A DNA stretch of 64,000 nucleotides from Blastomonas sp. AAP53 (GCF_000331245.1 NZ_ANFZ01000009.1:124001-188000), one strand, 5' to 3'; positions 25,151-33,348 are shown, counted from the stretch's first letter. Numbers and translations are program-made. The notes: generated by a model not told the origin, from the letters alone.

Positions 25151-26124
25151 CGTGCCAGCATGGCCTTCATGCCGCGGAAAATGGCGTCGCAATCGTCCTG
25201 TGCGCTGGGCACGCCCTTGCGCAGGCAGATGAATCCATGAATTGTTCCCCGCATTTCCATATAGGTCACATCGACCCCGGCCTTGATCAGCCGCGCGGCG
25301 AAATCACGGCCCTGATCGCGCAGCGGATCCAGCCCTGCGGTGACGAGCAGCGTCGGCGGCAGCGTGGCGAGTTCACCGTGGATGCAGTCATTGCGCGGAT
25401 CGCCGGGGGTTGCGGCATAGCTGTCGCCAAACCATTTCATCGCCTCGGCGGTCAGCAGATAGCCTTCAGCAAATTCGGTGAATGATCCGCCAGTCTGGCT
25501 AGAATCGACCACGGGGTAGAGCGGAGCCTGGGCGATGACCGGCACGGCGGCAGGCTTGGCCATCAGGGCTTGGCTGACCACGATGGTCAGGTTGCCACCC
25601 GCGCTGTCGCCGGTGAACACCAGCCCAGTGATGTCGAGCCCCAGTGTCTTGCCGTTTTCTGCCAGCCAGCGTGCAGCCGCCTCGCAATCTGTCGGCGCTG
25701 CGGGGAAGGGGTGTTCGGGCGCCAGGCGATAATCGACCGCAACCACCGGCAGGTCCATCTTGGCGGCCAGTTCGGTGCAATACGGGTGATGTGTTTCCAG
25801 ATCGCCGATCACGAAGCCGCCGCCGTGAAAGAACATGATGGCCGGACCGGCTTCGCGGCTCTCGCGCGCATCATAATAGCGCAACGGAATATCGCCCGCC
25901 GGTCCCGGGCAGGTGAGATCGCGGACGATCGCAAGTTCGGTCGGGTCGGCATCGGCAACAAACCGCATCATGCGATAGGCATCGCGGGCATCGGCGAGCG
26001 GCATCTGATCCATCGGCGGTGCGCCAGAAGCCGCCATCATGGCCAGCAGCATCGCCACATCGGGCCGCACAAACGGCGCGCTCATGGTGCTGGTATCACG
26101 CTCGATCTCGATGGTGTCGCTCAT
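25147..26124 (-). CDS. HSL-type alpha/beta-hydrolase (carboxylesterase)
   Basis: A 325-residue esterase/lipase of the hormone-sensitive-lipase family. The oxyanion motif HGGG is at 100-103, with nucleophile Ser174 in GDSAGGN, the acid Asp in TAGLDPLRDQG (near 269) and the His in GTIHGF. VDYRLAPEHPFPAA is diagnostic of the family. It has no signal peptide and so is cytoplasmic. The ATG at 26124 is chosen over a longer frame. A TTTAA-N8-TTAAC palindrome lies 25 bases upstream, and the gene is coupled to the exported protein downstream. Confidence 0.92.
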   Translation of the reverse strand: MSDTIEIERDTSTMSAPFVRPDVAMLLAMMAASGAPPMDQMPLADARDAYRMMRFVADADPTELAIVRDLTCPGPAGDIPLRYYDARESREAGPAIMFFHGGGFVIGDLETHHPYCTELAAKMDLPVVAVDYRLAPEHPFPAAPTDCEAAARWLAENGKTLGLDITGLVFTGDSAGGNLTIVVSQALMAKPAAVPVIAQAPLYPVVDSSQTGGSFTEFAEGYLLTAEAMKWFGDSYAATPGDPRNDCIHGELATLPPTLLVTAGLDPLRDQGRDFAARLIKAGVDVTYMEMRGTIHGFICLRKGVPSAQDDCDAIFRGMKAMLAR

Positions 26125-26148
26125 TGCAGGACGGTCCTCTTCCCGTTG

Positions 26149-26166
26149 TTTAACCGGGAGGTTAAC
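26149..26166. promoter_or_regulatory. TTTAA-N8-TTAAC palindrome upstream of the esterase
   Basis: TTTAA, CCGGGAGG, TTAAC: an inverted repeat with TTAACC/GGTTAA arms, 25 bases before the esterase ATG. Its size and spacing match the palindromes before the P450 and the APH-fold kinase, suggesting a shared repressor. Confidence 0.55.
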
Positions 26167-26286
26167 GCGTTGGCTTCGGCTGGTCCATCGACAAATTATC
26201 CAGCTCATCAGAGCCGGAATCCCCATCGCACGCGCGCTTCTGGCGGGTCATTGCGGGTTCAGCTTCGGCACTTTAGCGTCGCCATC

Positions 26287-27489
26287 ATGACCGATGTAAC
26301 GCCTGAGCCCGCCCCTGCCCCACCGCTGATAGAACCTGTTACCCGCCGCGCGATGATTGCGGGAGCAGGGGCTGCGACCATCGTTGCAGCAGGACAGGGT
26401 GTGGCGCAGGCCGTGCAGCGTGCCCCGGATCCGTTGCCGGCCACACCGGTTCTACCGCCACGAATGCGCGGGCTGAACCTTGAGCTTTCGCCCGGCAGCC
26501 TGTCGCCGGCGATCTCGCGAGAACTCGCCAGCTGGGGCATCAATGTGGTGCGGATCAATTTTTCCACCGATATCGCCAGCCACATGACCACGGACAAAAC
26601 CGTGGTGAAGCCGACCCGTACCAATCCGCTTGCGCCCTACCGGCTGGGTCTGGCGATGCTCAAGCAGTTCACCGCCGAATGCGCGCGGCAGGGGGTGGGC
26701 GTGATCCTGGGAGCCGCAGGAATCTACGGTCGTGACAGGGTCAACCTGGACGACAGTACGGGCGCTTCCTTTCGCAAGGAGATCGGCGCCAGCCTGATGC
26801 AGTTCTGGAATGCCATGGCGCGTGAGCTGCGCAACGATCCAGCGATCGTCGCCTATGACGTTCTGGGCGAACCCAACTACACCTTGCGCCGCGATGTCGA
26901 TGGTGCGGTATGGTACGAACAGCTGATGCCAGAGGCGATCCGGCAGATCCGTGCGATCAATCCGCATATCTGGATCGCCGTGATGCCCTGGCCATGGGGC
27001 TTTGCCAATCGCTACGGGTCGATGCCGTTGATCGATGATCCGGCAATTCTATACTCGTTCCACTTTTACGCCCCGCATAGCTACACGCATCAGGGCATCG
27101 GCACGATCGCACGCGGGACCAGCTATCCGGGCCGAATTCGGGAATTCGAAGCCTCGCCCTTGCGCCAGTGGAACAAGGCGGCGCTGGTCGAAGCGATGCA
27201 GCCGGCGCTAGATTTCGCCAGGCGGCACCAGGTTCGGCTGATCAACGGCGAATTCGGCGTCGTGCGCTGGGCCGCCGGGCGCGAGCGCTGGCTGGCTGAC
27301 ATGCTGTCGGTGCTGGAAGACAATGGCGTCGATTGGTTCTTCCACACATACAACACGTGGAATGGCTGGAACCCCAGCTTCGCGGCGGACGCACCCGGTA
27401 TCAGCGTCCATCCGACTCTTTATGGGGGGGTAAACTCTCCGTCGCATCAGCTGCTGCGGCGACACTGGCGCAAGAATATCGGGGTGTGA
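26287..27489 (+). CDS. GH5-type glycoside hydrolase with Tat-like signal
   Basis: A 400-residue predicted endoglucanase-like enzyme. The N-terminus carries twin arginines (VTRRAMIAGAGAATIVAAG) and so is probably Tat-exported. The TIM-barrel body has RINFSTDI, the acid/base Glu in DVLGEPNY (as in the NEP motif) and the nucleophile Glu in NGEFGV, together with HFYAPHSYTHQG and WFFHTYNTWNGW. The ATG at 26287 is used; the frame is open far upstream through the esterase antisense. It ends close to a strong hairpin shared with bfr. Confidence 0.85.
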   Translation: MTDVTPEPAPAPPLIEPVTRRAMIAGAGAATIVAAGQGVAQAVQRAPDPLPATPVLPPRMRGLNLELSPGSLSPAISRELASWGINVVRINFSTDIASHMTTDKTVVKPTRTNPLAPYRLGLAMLKQFTAECARQGVGVILGAAGIYGRDRVNLDDSTGASFRKEIGASLMQFWNAMARELRNDPAIVAYDVLGEPNYTLRRDVDGAVWYEQLMPEAIRQIRAINPHIWIAVMPWPWGFANRYGSMPLIDDPAILYSFHFYAPHSYTHQGIGTIARGTSYPGRIREFEASPLRQWNKAALVEAMQPALDFARRHQVRLINGEFGVVRWAAGRERWLADMLSVLEDNGVDWFFHTYNTWNGWNPSFAADAPGISVHPTLYGGVNSPSHQLLRRHWRKNIGV

Positions 27490-27539
27490 GCCAGACTGTG
27501 CCCGCCAGGCGGCGCTTGGTCGCCAGGTGGGGGATGGTT

Positions 27540-27585
27540 GCAACACCGCGCGCCAGCCCGTTTTGCGGGCGGCGCGCTGTGTTGC
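27540..27585. terminator. Long hairpin between convergent GH5 and bfr genes
   Basis: About 19 base pairs in three blocks (GCAACAC, GCGCGCC and GCCCG with their complements), with one mismatch and one bulge, close a TTTTG loop. It lies ten bases after the bfr stop and 51 after the GH5 stop. It probably serves both directions, although there is no long T run. Confidence 0.6.
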
Positions 27586-27594
27586 GCATTCGGA

Positions 27595-28074
27595 TCAATC
27601 CTCGATCGCGCTCGACTGCAGCTGGATGTAGTTTTCCATGCCCATGCGCGCGATGAGATCGAACTGCGCTTCGATCGTATCGACATGCTCTTCTTCGCTG
27701 CGCAGGATATAGGCCAGCAGATCGCGGGTGCCGTAATCGCGGACGGACTCGCAATAGGCGATGCCTTCCTTGAGCAGCGGGATCGCCTCGTTTTCCAGCG
27801 CGAGGTCGGACTTGAGGATTTCCTCAACCGTCTCGCCGATCTTCAGGCGGCCGAGCAGCTGAAAATTGGGCAGGCCATCGAGGAAGAGGATGCGATCCGC
27901 CAGCTTGTCGGCGTGCTTCATCTCGTCGATCGATTCCTCATATTCGTATTTCGCGAGCTTCTTGATGCCCCAGTTGGCGAGCATCTTGGAGTGGAGGAAA
28001 TACTGGTTGATCGCCGTCAGCTCGTTCTTGAGCGCGTCGTTGAGAAATTCGATGACCTTCGGGTCGCCCTTCAT
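27595..28074 (-). CDS. bfr: Bacterioferritin
   Basis: A 159-residue 24-mer iron-storage protein. The ferroxidase ligands appear in order: Glu in [24 protein letters not shown] (Glu, and His after Met), Glu in [10 protein letters not shown], and EEEHVDTIE. The haem-binding Met is in [18 protein letters not shown]. Length is normal. bfd lies upstream on the same strand, the usual pairing for iron release. Its ribosome site CAGGAGC lies between the ATG and a 10-bp perfect hairpin. Confidence 0.96.
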   Translation of the reverse strand: MKGDPKVIEFLNDALKNELTAINQYFLHSKMLANWGIKKLAKYEYEESIDEMKHADKLADRILFLDGLPNFQLLGRLKIGETVEEILKSDLALENEAIPLLKEGIAYCESVRDYGTRDLLAYILRSEEEHVDTIEAQFDLIARMGMENYIQLQSSAIED

Positions 28075-28090
28075 GGTGATGCTCCTGTAG

Positions 28091-28118
28091 CCGCATCGCG
28101 TGCATGTACGCGATGCGG
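28091..28118 (-). promoter_or_regulatory. Perfect hairpin in the bfr leader
   Basis: Ten-bp arms CCGCATCGCG/CGCGATGCGG surround an eight-base spacer, just before the bfr ribosome site. It could be an mRNA structure limiting bfr translation, a bfd transcript end, or an operator. Confidence 0.5.
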
Positions 28119-28222
28119 TCGTGATCGTTCAGGCGCTCAGAATAGGGGATTTGTGGCCAGAATGGAAGAGGGGGTCGGCCCTGAAATCATTGAAATTTTT
28201 AGGAAAAACATGTAGGCTATTG

Positions 28223-28393
28223 CTATGCGCTCGCAGTTTCCCGCGTGATAATGCTTTGCGCGAACGACAGGCACTGGCCACACTTAGGACGCCGACCGAG
28301 CCGGGCGTAGACCTCTGCCGGACGGGCTGCGCCATCGCGCAAAGCGTCCTTCAAGTCCTGTTCGCGTATCGCATTGCAGATGCAAACAACCAT
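28223..28393 (-). CDS. bfd: Bacterioferritin-associated ferredoxin
   Basis: A 56-residue [2Fe-2S] protein that reduces ferric iron in bacterioferritin for release. The four cluster cysteines are CIC in MVVCICNAI and CGQC in RPKCGQCLSF, spaced as in Bfd. CAGGAGAGA precedes the ATG at 28393. The frame is open much further upstream, but that part is antisense to the DUF418 gene. An iron-box-like palindrome lies 58 bases upstream. Confidence 0.9.
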   Translation of the reverse strand: MVVCICNAIREQDLKDALRDGAARPAEVYARLGRRPKCGQCLSFAQSIITRETASA

Positions 28394-28450
28394 GGGTCTC
28401 TCCTGTTGCAGCAGAGATAGCGATATTGAGAACGCATCGCAACAGTCTTT

Positions 28451-28467
28451 TTGCGAATTTATCGCAA
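28451..28467. promoter_or_regulatory. Possible iron-responsive operator upstream of bfd
   Basis: TTGCGA-ATTTA-TCGCAA: a perfect 6-bp inverted repeat with a 5-base AT-rich centre, between the DUF418 stop and bfd. It resembles alphaproteobacterial Fur boxes of the TGC...GCA type. A looser GCGAT/ATCGC pair lies at 28420-28440. Confidence 0.4.
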
Positions 28468-28476
28468 TTCGGTCCA

Positions 28477-29712
28477 TCAGCGGCGCATTGGTTGCAGGCT
28501 TCGTCGTGCCAGCGAGCGCCACAGCCACTCCGCAGGGCCGAATCTGTATCGCTCCAGCCAGGGCTTGGACCACAGCAGCATGATTGCCCAGGCGCTCAAT
28601 ACAAACAGCATGGCGCCTGCGCGGCTGACCGTTCCAAACAGGCCGAGGCCCCAGCCATAGAAGATGAAGGTCATGAGCAGGCTTGTGCCCAGATAATTGC
28701 TGAACGCAGCGCGCCCGGCGGCGGCCACGCGCGCGACAAGCGGGCTGTCGCGGTGCTGACCGATCAGCCAGAGCAGTCCCGACGCCCAGCCGATCGTCAG
28801 CACGATGCGGAAAGGGAAGGAGAACGAGAAGAACGCGGCGAAGGTGATGACGGTGTCGAAGCCGCTGGCAATCACCCACGCTGCCAGTCCGATCATGGGC
28901 AGCAATCCGATGGCAAAGGCACGGACTGCGATCTTGGCGTAGATCGCCGGAGCCCAGATCCCGAGAATGAAACCGCTCTTGAGCATCGCCATGCCCACCA
29001 GCATCATCGCAAGCGTATCGATCGTGAAGAACATCAGCGTGTTCACCAGCGATTCGGCGAATATGCCCAGATGCTCGTGCATGATGGGCAGCCACCCGCC
29101 GCGATAGAGCTCGAGGCTTTCGGTGACCTGGTCGGTACCGGGCTTGCCGAAGCTCGCGAGCATCTTGGCGGTGCTTTGGACCATCTCGGGATCGGCGCCA
29201 GGGGCGGCAGCCTGAATCGATTGCCACCAGCCGCCCGCCACGATCAGCGACGCGAGGAGGAAATACAACAGATACAGAATGACGGCCCAGCGCAGCAGCT
29301 GCTTCACGTCCTTGTTGATGAAGAACAAGGCGAACGTGCCGCAGATGGCATAGGGGACAAGAATATCGCCCCACCACACCAGGATGAAGTGCGCCGCACC
29401 GATAACGAACAGCCAGGCCATGCGGTTGAGGTGGACTGACTTGGCGTTCTGTCCTGACGCTTCGGCGCGCTGGATCACCAGCAGCATGCTCGCTCCGAAC
29501 AGCACGCTGAACAGGCCGCGCATCTTGCCGTCGAACAGCACGAAGTTGACCGCCCAGACGCCGGCGTTGAGTGGGTCCGTTCCGCCCCAGGCCGCCGGAT
29601 TCACATAGGCTGCATCTGGCATCGCAAAGCCGACGATGTTGAGCAGCAAAATGCCCATGACGGCAAAGCCGCGCATGGCATCGAGCGATAGATGGCGGTC
29701 ATTCACTGTCAC
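28477..29712 (-). CDS. DUF418-family membrane protein
   Basis: A 411-residue protein with about ten hydrophobic helices. It opens with LSLDAMRGFAVMGILLLNIVGFAMP, the DUF418 N-terminal signature, and the C-terminal half has RAAFSNYLGTSLLMTFIFYGWGLGLFG, typical of the DUF418 domain. The family is thought to contain membrane transporters or acyl-group handlers, but that is unproven. GAGGGGG eight bases before the GTG at 29712 favours that start; an ATG at 29739 is the alternative. Confidence 0.85.
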   Translation of the reverse strand: MTVNDRHLSLDAMRGFAVMGILLLNIVGFAMPDAAYVNPAAWGGTDPLNAGVWAVNFVLFDGKMRGLFSVLFGASMLLVIQRAEASGQNAKSVHLNRMAWLFVIGAAHFILVWWGDILVPYAICGTFALFFINKDVKQLLRWAVILYLLYFLLASLIVAGGWWQSIQAAAPGADPEMVQSTAKMLASFGKPGTDQVTESLELYRGGWLPIMHEHLGIFAESLVNTLMFFTIDTLAMMLVGMAMLKSGFILGIWAPAIYAKIAVRAFAIGLLPMIGLAAWVIASGFDTVITFAAFFSFSFPFRIVLTIGWASGLLWLIGQHRDSPLVARVAAAGRAAFSNYLGTSLLMTFIFYGWGLGLFGTVSRAGAMLFVLSAWAIMLLWSKPWLERYRFGPAEWLWRSLARRSLQPMRR

Positions 29713-30060
29713 GTCGCAAGCCCCCTCATGCCAGCCCATGGATGCGCGTGTGCGATTGGACCCGGGCCAGGCGAGTTAGCTTTGTAACACACTGCGCGAT
29801 GATGGCAACGCACCGTCTGTCCCAGAGACGAGGGTAGGGGAGGGGCATGGCGTTTGTCATCTGCCCCCATCCGTGCCGCCCGATCCAGCGTGTTTCGCCG
29901 CGCAGACTGAGCGGTCCAGCGGCCGACGCGCTGGTCCAGCAGCAAACCTTTCGGTCTAGACTTCGTGCGCCGAAACCGGCTCCGAGTGACCCAGTCGGAG
30001 GTCTAAATGCGTCTTTTCGAGGGGTGGCAAGGCCTCCCTGGGCGCCAAATCATGCCCCTC

Positions 30061-30076
30061 TGGACCAGCCGGTCGG
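30061..30076. promoter_or_regulatory. Weak third TetR-type site
   Basis: TGGAC-CAGCCG-GTCGG shares the GGAC-N6-GTC core and most positions with the two stronger sites at 30540 and 31213, but its right arm is degenerate. Confidence 0.3.
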
Positions 30077-30118
30077 ATACCAAATCGTTAATGGACCGAT
30101 CGGATCATCCGCAGCGCG

Positions 30119-30136
30119 CTTAATGGACCGGTTAGG
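30119..30136. promoter_or_regulatory. Degenerate TTAA-N8-TTA palindrome in the long intergenic region
   Basis: CTTAA, TGGACCGG, TTAGG: the same 5+8+5 layout as the esterase, P450 and kinase sites, with weaker arms. Part of the TTAATGGACC repeats. Confidence 0.35.
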
Positions 30137-30539
30137 CGACAGTCGTCATGCCTTGGTCCCGGTAACAGATGGTTCACCCTCATTAACGGATAAATGGCTC
30201 GATTTTATCAATTATTAACCATAGTTAATGCCAGAAAATATGCCATCGGATCAACTGCTTGAGTTTGATATCTTATGACCTTTCGAGGAAGGGGCGCCGC
30301 TACCGCGCTCAACAACGATCAAATCGTGAAGGACCGCATGGTCCATTAACCAGATGTAGAGGGCAAGTTTCCCAAAAGTGAACGGCGATCGGGCACCTGT
30401 TTCGCCTGATGATGACGCCGCAGGAAAAGGTTAACGAAAAATGTTGACATTTTCGGGTTTCAAAAGGCCGGGATCGGGCCTCGGCAAGGGCAAGAAGAGC
30501 GGCAAAACAGGGCTCGCTTGACAGTCCGAGGCCCATCGC

Positions 30540-30555
30540 TAGACTGCTCGGTCTA
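30540..30555. promoter_or_regulatory. Putative TetR autoregulatory operator
   Basis: TAGAC-TGCTCG-GTCTA lies 68 bases before the tetR ATG. It matches the palindrome at 31213-31230 at 12 of 16 aligned positions. TAGAC/GTCTA arms recall operators of LmrA/YxaF-type TetR proteins. Confidence 0.6.
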
Positions 30556-30623
30556 TGTTGGCTTTTCTTCTCGATCAAAACCCCGTTTCTGGCGCCTCAG
30601 GTGGCCATGATGGCTCTGGGCAG

Positions 30624-31187
30624 ATGCATCCGACGCGGTCGCGGCTGATCACCGTGGCGACGCGGCTGTTTCAGCAGCGCGGCTATCATGCGATCGGGCT
30701 GTCCGAAATTCTGGCCTTGTCCGAGACGCCCAAGGGTTCGCTCTACCACCACTTTCCCGGTGGCAAGCAGGAGCTGGCAGAGGCCTGTATCCGCCGGAAT
30801 GCGGAATCATCGATGGCCGCCCTGGACAGGGTGTCTGCTACAGGGCTCGATATCATCGGGTTTTTGCGCAACCTGTCCGATGTCACCGAGGCGTGGCTGC
30901 AGCGAACCGACTGGCTTGATGGGTCCCTTCTGGCGGCCATCGGGCAGGAGCAGGGCGGGGCGAGCAGCCCATTGGGCGAGGCCGTGCGGATCGCCTATCA
31001 GCGGATTGAAATGCGGCTGGCACGCTGGCTGATGGCCGAAGGCGTGGCCGTGGCGCGTGCGCGCGACATGGCCGCGACCATCATCGCCTCGCAGGAAGGC
31101 GCCCTGGTGCTCGCACGCAGCCGCCATGATGCGACCCCCGTGCGTCTGGTGACGGACATGCTGTGTGCCATGGTCGATCGTGGATAG
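30624..31187 (+). CDS. TetR-family regulator (LmrA/YxaF-like)
   Basis: A 187-residue repressor. The N-terminal DNA-binding domain reads TRSRLITVATRLFQQRGYHAIGLSEILALSETPKGSLYHHFPGGKQELA; the PKGSLYHHFPGGK form is typical of the LmrA/YxaF branch. The C-terminal ligand domain is helical with no fingerprint I can read. The start is uncertain: the ATG at 30624 fits the domain, while one at 30555 would touch the operator. Palindromes before it and before the next gene suggest that it controls itself and the dehalogenase. Confidence 0.88.
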   Translation: MHPTRSRLITVATRLFQQRGYHAIGLSEILALSETPKGSLYHHFPGGKQELAEACIRRNAESSMAALDRVSATGLDIIGFLRNLSDVTEAWLQRTDWLDGSLLAAIGQEQGGASSPLGEAVRIAYQRIEMRLARWLMAEGVAVARARDMAATIIASQEGALVLARSRHDATPVRLVTDMLCAMVDRG

Positions 31188-31212
31188 CCCGGTTTGTCGA
31201 GCTTTTGACCAG

Positions 31213-31230
31213 CTGGACTGGTTGGTCCAG
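31213..31230. promoter_or_regulatory. Putative TetR operator upstream of the dehalogenase
   Basis: CTGGAC-TGGTTG-GTCCAG, a perfect 6-bp inverted repeat, lies between the tetR stop and the dehalogenase ATG (107 bases upstream) and resembles the site before tetR. Confidence 0.6.
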
Positions 31231-31336
31231 TCAATCAAATAGGCTGGCATCTGCGCTTCTGGCGGCTACACTCCCCTTCACAGACGCACCGCCGATTGCA
31301 GGCGCAATGCGCTGGCTGACACAGGAGAGCCCGGCG

Positions 31337-32251
31337 ATGATCCAAGCCCTGCGGACCCCGGATACGGCATTCGATGCCGTTCCAGACTTCGACTATCCGG
31401 TCGAATATGCCGAGGATCTGCCCGGCTACGAAGGACTGCGCGCCGCCTGGATCGATGCCGGACCGCAAAATGCCGACCGGGTGTTTCTGTGCCTGCACGG
31501 CGAGCCGAGCTGGCCATTCCTCTATCGCCGGATGATCCCGGTCTTTCTGGCGAGCGGCGCGCGGGTGATCGCGCCCGACCTGTTCGGCTTCGGCCGATCG
31601 GACAAGCCGGTGCGGCAGGAGGACTTCAGCTTCGACTTCCATCGTGACCATCTGTTGCGGCTGGTCGAGCGGCTCGACCTTCGCAACATAACGATGGTCG
31701 TGCAGGATTGGGGCGGGCTGTTGGGGCTGACGCTGCCCGTCGATCCGGGTTTCGCCGCGCGGCTCTCAAGGTTCCTCGTGATGAACACGGGGCTGGGGCA
31801 GGGGGAAAGCCCCGGTCCGGGCTTCGAGGCGTGGAAAGCCTATGCGCTGTCCACCCCGGATATGCCGGTTGGCCGGATCATCGCGCGGGGCACGCCGCAT
31901 CTGACCGAGGCGGAGATCGCCGCTTATGATGCGCCCTATCCCGGCCCGGAATACAAGGCGGGTGCGCAGGTGTTTCCCGCATTGGTGCCGGTGCGCCCCG
32001 ACATGGCTGGCGCCAAGCTTGGCAAGGCGGCGGCGCAATTCTGGCGCGAGGACTGGACCGGAGAGAGCTTCATGGCGGTGGGCGCGGCCGATCCGGTGCT
32101 GGGCACCGAGCCGATGGCGCGGCTGCGCTCGCTGATCCGGGGGTGCCCCGAGCCGTTGGTCATTCCTGATGGCGGCCATTTCGTTCAGGAATGGGGGGAA
32201 CAAATCGCACGCGCAGCGCTTGCAAGCTTTGGCGATCTGCCCGCCGAATGA
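31337..32251 (+). CDS. Haloalkane dehalogenase of the DhlA type (HLD-I)
   Basis: A 304-residue alpha/beta-hydrolase that hydrolyses carbon-halogen bonds through an ester intermediate. The whole DhlA catalytic set is present: nucleophile Asp124 and halide-binding Trp125 in VVQDWGGLLG, second Trp166 in GFEAWK, acid Asp252 in GAADPVLG and His281 in DGGHFVQEWG. The oxyanion segment is HGEPSW. Asp124/Trp125 even share numbering with DhlA, and the C-terminal half is visibly close to it. CAGGAGAG precedes the ATG. The natural substrate is unknown; the related epoxide hydrolase fold is excluded by the tryptophan pair. Confidence 0.92.
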   Translation: MIQALRTPDTAFDAVPDFDYPVEYAEDLPGYEGLRAAWIDAGPQNADRVFLCLHGEPSWPFLYRRMIPVFLASGARVIAPDLFGFGRSDKPVRQEDFSFDFHRDHLLRLVERLDLRNITMVVQDWGGLLGLTLPVDPGFAARLSRFLVMNTGLGQGESPGPGFEAWKAYALSTPDMPVGRIIARGTPHLTEAEIAAYDAPYPGPEYKAGAQVFPALVPVRPDMAGAKLGKAAAQFWREDWTGESFMAVGAADPVLGTEPMARLRSLIRGCPEPLVIPDGGHFVQEWGEQIARAALASFGDLPAE

Positions 32252-32291
32252 TAGCCTGTCCGGGCTATTGTGCAGCATCAAGGATGACCCG

Positions 32292-33200
32292 ATGACAGAC
32301 CCAGCCGCCCCGCGCCGGATGCGCGCAAGCGATTTTCACCCGCATATCCTCGAAATTTTCGATGGCTATGTGCACGGCAAACTGACCAAGCGCGAGTTCA
32401 TCCAGCAGGCCGGACGCTATGCCGCTGCAGGGGTCACCGGGCTGATGATCCTCAACCAGCTCAGCCCCGATTACGCGCTGGCGCAGCAGGTCGCGCCGGA
32501 TGATGCGGCGATCAAGACCCAACGGGTCGAGTATGCCAGCCCCGAGGGCCATGGCAGTGTACGCGGGCTGATGGCCTGGCCCGCCAAGGCCAAGGGCAGG
32601 TTGCCGGCGGTGCTGGTGGTGCACGAAAATCGGGGGCTCAACCCGTATATCGAGGATGTTGTGCGGCGGCTCGCCAAGGCTGGCTATCTGGCGCTCGGCC
32701 CCGATGGGCTGACCTCGCTGGGCGGCTACCCCGGCACAGATGACGAGGGGCGCACGATGCAGGCCTCGCTCGATCCGGCCAGGCTGATGGAGGATTTCTT
32801 CGCCGGGTTCGAATTTCTGCGCGGCCATGAAAGCTCGACCGGCAAGGTCGGCGTCACCGGCTTCTGCTATGGCGGCGGCGTGTGCCATGCGCTGGCGGTG
32901 GCCTATCCCGATCTCGCCGCTGCTGCCCCGTTCTACGGGCGGCAGGCGCGCCCCGAAGAGGTGCCGACGATCAGGGCACCGCTGCTGATCCATTTCGCCG
33001 AGAATGACGAGCGGGTCAACGCGACCTGGCCCGCCTGCGAGGCCGCGCTCAAGGCGAACGGCAAGTCCTATGAGGCGCATTTTTACCCCGGCACCAGTCA
33101 CGGTTTCCACAACGACACGACGCCGCGCTACGACGAGGCGGCGGCCAGGCTCGCATGGGACCGGACGCTGGCGTTTTTCGGAAAGCATCTGATGGCATAG
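32292..33200 (+). CDS. Dienelactone hydrolase family protein
   Basis: A 302-residue alpha/beta-hydrolase. The nucleophile Cys192 is in GFCYGGG, with Asp in AENDERVNA and His in GTSHGFHND, the dienelactone hydrolase triad. HENRGLNPYIEDVVRRLAKAGY is typical. An N-terminal extension of about 70 residues contains KREFIQQAGRYAAAGVTGLMIL, a degenerate export-like hydrophobic stretch seen in this subgroup. It follows the dehalogenase by 40 bases and may be in the same operon. Confidence 0.9.
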   Translation: MTDPAAPRRMRASDFHPHILEIFDGYVHGKLTKREFIQQAGRYAAAGVTGLMILNQLSPDYALAQQVAPDDAAIKTQRVEYASPEGHGSVRGLMAWPAKAKGRLPAVLVVHENRGLNPYIEDVVRRLAKAGYLALGPDGLTSLGGYPGTDDEGRTMQASLDPARLMEDFFAGFEFLRGHESSTGKVGVTGFCYGGGVCHALAVAYPDLAAAAPFYGRQARPEEVPTIRAPLLIHFAENDERVNATWPACEAALKANGKSYEAHFYPGTSHGFHNDTTPRYDEAAARLAWDRTLAFFGKHLMA

Positions 33201-33240
33201 GATGGCCGCCAGCATGGGGGCGGCCTTGGACAATGTGTCT

Positions 33241-33298
33241 CATTGCCGGTATCGTTGCACTGTCATAGAAGCGTGACAGTCGCACAGGGCCGGCAATG
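33241..33298. promoter_or_regulatory. Nested inverted repeat upstream of cydA
   Basis: Outer arms CATTGCCGG (33241-33249) and CCGGCAATG (33290-33298) enclose inner arms ACTGTCA (33259-33265) and TGACAGT (33274-33280) with an 8-base centre. The element ends 50 bases before the cydA ATG. It could be an operator pair or a long RNA hairpin in the leader. Confidence 0.5.
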
Positions 33299-33348
33299 TT
33301 CTGAGATGCCGTGTCCAGGGCGACCTTGCGAGACAGGAGATCGCGCCG

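Larger units (their letters stand above)
29740..30623. other. Gene-free regulatory stretch of about 0.9 kb
   Basis: I find no convincing coding frame here; one 123-codon frame at 29847-30218 looks accidental. It contains a CTCCGA/TCGGAG hairpin (29980-30000), three copies of TTAATGGACC (30088-30097, 30120-30129, and 30340-30349 on the minus strand), GGACC-GCAT-GGTCC at 30331-30344, an AT-rich core near 30205-30240, AAAATGT-TG-ACATTTT at 30438-30453, and the TetR-type site at 30540. It may hold several promoters or an unannotated small RNA. Confidence 0.5.

Noticed and set aside
25570-26286. Long N-terminal extension of the GH5 enzyme
   Set aside because: It is antisense to the esterase gene, and the Tat-type signal begins only at the ATG at 26287.
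28394-29377. Long frame upstream of bfd on the minus strand
   Set aside because: It is the out-of-frame shadow of the DUF418 gene on the same strand; only the last 56 codons encode Bfd.
29847-30218. 123-codon frame in the long intergenic region
   Set aside because: Composition is unlike its neighbours' coding style, there is no ribosome site or domain, and it crosses the palindrome-rich region.
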